Of a stretch of DNA of 64,000 nt, positions 62,515 to 64,000 are shown piece after piece. Within the stretch, counting starts at the first letter, position 1; each line of letters starts with the position of its first letter. Below the pieces are notes generated by a model, which saw nothing but the letters and a program-made list of their open reading frames with translations, was not told where the DNA came from and ran no database searches. This DNA comes from Methylicorpusculum sp. (GTDB lineage: Bacteria; Pseudomonadota; Gammaproteobacteria; Methylococcales; Methylomonadaceae): NCBI RefSeq assembly GCF_030651835.1, contig NZ_JAUSBX010000036.1, forward strand, positions 1-64,000, written 5' to 3'. The position numbers were made by a program, and so were the translations under genes.

Positions 62515-62988
62515 TTATTTTAACCATTTCGCTTTTTGCGGGTCACCGGTGTAAATCGAGCGCAGAAACGCCATAATTTGCAGCATTTGATCGGTTGAGA
62601 AATTGACATACTGCGGTCCCATCATGCCGTTAGCACCACCAAATAAAATTTCAAACAAACCCTGATCAGTCAAACCGCTGGGATACGTCCAGTAATCATC
62701 GGCAAGGCCCGGCCCTAATTTGCCTTCTGCTTCATGCCCATGGCATCCAGAACAGCCTGTCATGTAGAGACTTTTACCTTCAGCTACAACTTTTTCGTTG
62801 CCGTTATAGGGGTTTTTACCGGTTTTTAAAAACTCTTTGAATGCCTCGGTATCGCCGCCTTTTTTGGCGAAACTCAGATCCAGGGCTTCACCGGTCAAAG
62901 CATGACGCAAGGTAATATCGGCATGCGCCAGGGTGCCTGACATAGCCAAAGCCATACCAATACCGGCCGCTATTTGTTTAATTTTCAT
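62515..62988 (-). CDS. mxaG: Cytochrome c-L, electron acceptor of methanol dehydrogenase
   Basis: A 157-residue exported c-type cytochrome with signal peptide 1-23 (ending AHA), haem motif CSGCH at 79-83 and the axial-ligand region QYVNFSTDQMLQIMAF. It takes electrons from the PQQ of methanol dehydrogenase. ATG 62988 follows AGGAATTACAAAATC; an ATG at 63006 overlaps the mxaJ stop. Confidence 0.93.
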   Translation of the reverse strand: MKIKQIAAGIGMALAMSGTLAHADITLRHALTGEALDLSFAKKGGDTEAFKEFLKTGKNPYNGNEKVVAEGKSLYMTGCSGCHGHEAEGKLGPGLADDYWTYPSGLTDQGLFEILFGGANGMMGPQYVNFSTDQMLQIMAFLRSIYTGDPQKAKWLK

Positions 62989-63002
62989 GATTTTGTAATT
63001 CC

Positions 63003-63854
63003 TCATTTCGATACTAAAACCTGTTCAGGTTCATCAACCAACGGAATCCCCTCGGCTTGTAAAATTTGTGTGATCTCATCGCTGCGATTCTCAACTGCTT
63101 TCTCCAGCTCTTTTAACAAAGCTGTATCATCTTTTCTGACTCCTAAAGACGTACTGTAATGAAACCCGACTTTTTCTCCGTCCGCGCGTTTGTTGTCATC
63201 CGGTATCAACGTCATCGTTAAAGATGTCGATGAAGCTTTAACATATCGGGCCGCTGCCGGACCCCACAAAACGGCGACATCGGCTTTGCCACCCGAGACT
63301 TCGGACACCAATTTTTCATTTTCATACTTGATATATTCGTTTCTGCGTGACTTGAAACCGGCCAGTTCATGCATGTAATTGAACATATCGTTATAGCGTC
63401 CGATAGCTCTCATCATGACTTCTGGAGGAGTTCCCGGCACAAAAGCAATACGTTCGGCTTTTCTCAGTGCTTCGTCATCCCATGATTTAATTTCATCGGT
63501 ACCTTCAGTTCGGGTGATAAAAACATACCCGGACCTATAATAGGGCTTGGTCGTCAACACGCGGGGATCACCGGCATCCATTCCGATCACAACATCACAT
63601 AAACCCTTGTCCAAAAAATCACGAACGATATAACGCGGATCGGCCCAGGTGACGAATTCGACTTTTCGGCCTAATTCATCAGCGATAATTTCAGCTAATT
63701 TATTCTCAAAACCTTCGCCTTTTTTATTGGAATAAGGCATTTCGTTTTCAGCACTGCATACTTTTAAAGCTTGTCTTTCAGCGTGTACCGGTTGCAATCC
63801 ACATCCGGCGGTGACTAACAAGCCTGCAAACAAAACGATAATTTGCTTTTTCAT
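63003..63854 (-). CDS. mxaJ: MxaJ, periplasmic solute-binding-like protein
   Basis: A 283-residue exported protein with signal peptide (lipobox-like VTAGC near residue 18 and VHAE after it) and a periplasmic type II binding-protein fold (LKVCSAENEMPYSNKKGEGFEN, LCDVVIGMDAGDPRV, VAVLWGPAAARYV). MxaJ is needed for active methanol dehydrogenase and may help assemble the subunits. ATG 63854 is the first good start; the frame is open upstream without similarity. Confidence 0.92.
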   Translation of the reverse strand: MKKQIIVLFAGLLVTAGCGLQPVHAERQALKVCSAENEMPYSNKKGEGFENKLAEIIADELGRKVEFVTWADPRYIVRDFLDKGLCDVVIGMDAGDPRVLTTKPYYRSGYVFITRTEGTDEIKSWDDEALRKAERIAFVPGTPPEVMMRAIGRYNDMFNYMHELAGFKSRRNEYIKYENEKLVSEVSGGKADVAVLWGPAAARYVKASSTSLTMTLIPDDNKRADGEKVGFHYSTSLGVRKDDTALLKELEKAVENRSDEITQILQAEGIPLVDEPEQVLVSK

Positions 63855-63878
63855 TGAATTCCTCAAAAATACCGCCAT

Positions 63879-63913
63879 GCAGGCCGGATAGCGTCATCGC
63901 TAACCCGGCCTGC
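63879..63913 (-). promoter_or_regulatory. Strong stem-loop between mxaF and mxaJ
   Basis: GCAGGCCGG (63879-63887) pairs with CCGGCCTGC (63905-63913), and inner AGCG with CGCT. There is no T run. It most likely protects the 3' end of the very abundant mxaF mRNA or sets the ratio of mxaF to downstream transcripts. Confidence 0.6.
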
Positions 63914-63919
63914 TTTTCA

Positions 63920-64000
63920 TTAGAGCGAGAACACCATAACGCCGCCACCCATTTGGGTGTGATGCGCCAATTCTTTAAATGCACCAACGGCACCCAAACC
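63920..64000 (-). CDS. mxaF: Methanol dehydrogenase large subunit MxaF, C-terminal end (partial)
   Basis: The last 26 residues, GLGAVGAFKELAHHTQMGGG followed by VMVFSL, match the C-terminus of the PQQ-dependent methanol dehydrogenase large subunit, and mxaJ, mxaG and mxaI follow as expected. The rest of the gene, including its promoter, lies beyond the right edge. MxaF oxidises methanol to formaldehyde in the periplasm. Confidence 0.88.
   Translation of the reverse strand, partial: GLGAVGAFKELAHHTQMGGGVMVFSL

Noticed and set aside
1-64000. CRISPR arrays, rRNA and tRNA genes
   Set aside because: No regularly spaced direct repeats and no recognisable tRNA or rRNA sequence were found by eye; a covariance-model scan would be needed to exclude small RNAs.

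Overview
The window looks like a chromosomal segment of a gammaproteobacterial methanotroph (order Methylococcales), or a close methylotrophic relative. Evidence is a calcium-type methanol dehydrogenase cluster (mxaFJGIRSACKL), a bis-MGD formate dehydrogenase with its maturation genes, a phosphoketolase-acetate kinase pair, a quinoprotein relay module, and a polar-flagellum/chemotaxis cluster in the Pseudomonas/Vibrio order. No particulate methane monooxygenase genes are present, so methanotrophy is inferred. No rRNA, tRNA or CRISPR array was recognised.

Layout. 0-10 kb: a truncated sensor with an ethylene-receptor-like membrane domain, NudF, a glucose/sorbosone-dehydrogenase-like exported protein, HtpX, a DUF2835 protein, mobA-fdhD, two lipoproteins, a SoxYZ-like carrier and a periplasmic metallo-beta-lactamase-fold protein. 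9-15 kb: a LysR regulator divergent from a two-gene NAD-dependent formate dehydrogenase (fused NuoE-NuoF beta subunit, molybdenum/tungsten alpha subunit); mobA and fdhD upstream serve its cofactor. 15-16.5 kb: an IS630-family element inserted at a TA inside a DUF2442 gene, which can be rebuilt exactly. 16.6-20.3 kb: xfp-ackA, converting sugar phosphates to acetyl phosphate and acetate.

20.6-30.2 kb is an accessory defence island: hicAB, a small basic protein, a truncated AAA ATPase and a type I restriction-modification operon with a DUF1016/PDDEXK nuclease gene embedded between hsdM and hsdS. hsdR and hsdS each carry one in-frame stop (TGA and TAG), while hsdM and the nuclease are open. A near-identical GGGTGACCCTAAG-type motif lies at both edges.

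30.2-35.3 kb: thioredoxin-like protein, YgjP-type metallopeptidase, truncated haemoglobin, BI-1/YccA protein, lipoprotein, Pth, yefM-yoeB and a MEKHLA protein. 35.3-55.2 kb is one long leftward flagellar/chemotaxis series: fliLMNOPQR, flhBAF, fleN, fliA, cheYZAB, motCD, parC, parP, cheW, a 55-residue protein and a DUF2802 protein. A candidate sigma-54 promoter precedes fliL. 55.7-64 kb is the leftward mxa cluster: the 3' end of mxaF, then mxaJ, G, I, R, an unnamed membrane protein, S, A, C, K and L. MxaF/MxaI form the dehydrogenase, MxaG is its cytochrome, and the MoxR/VWA/DUF58 proteins support maturation including calcium insertion.

Intergenic regions hold several families of small palindromic or MITE-like repeats. 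The best shares inverted ends near CAATTCCCAGTTTGA and occurs at about 8.9, 32.0 and 55.5 kb. No wholly new system could be proven from sequence alone. The strongest leads are the doubly nonsense-mutated restriction island with its embedded nuclease, the quinoprotein relay module, the extra membrane gene in the mxa cluster, the terminator lying inside a signal-peptide coding region, and the repeat families.
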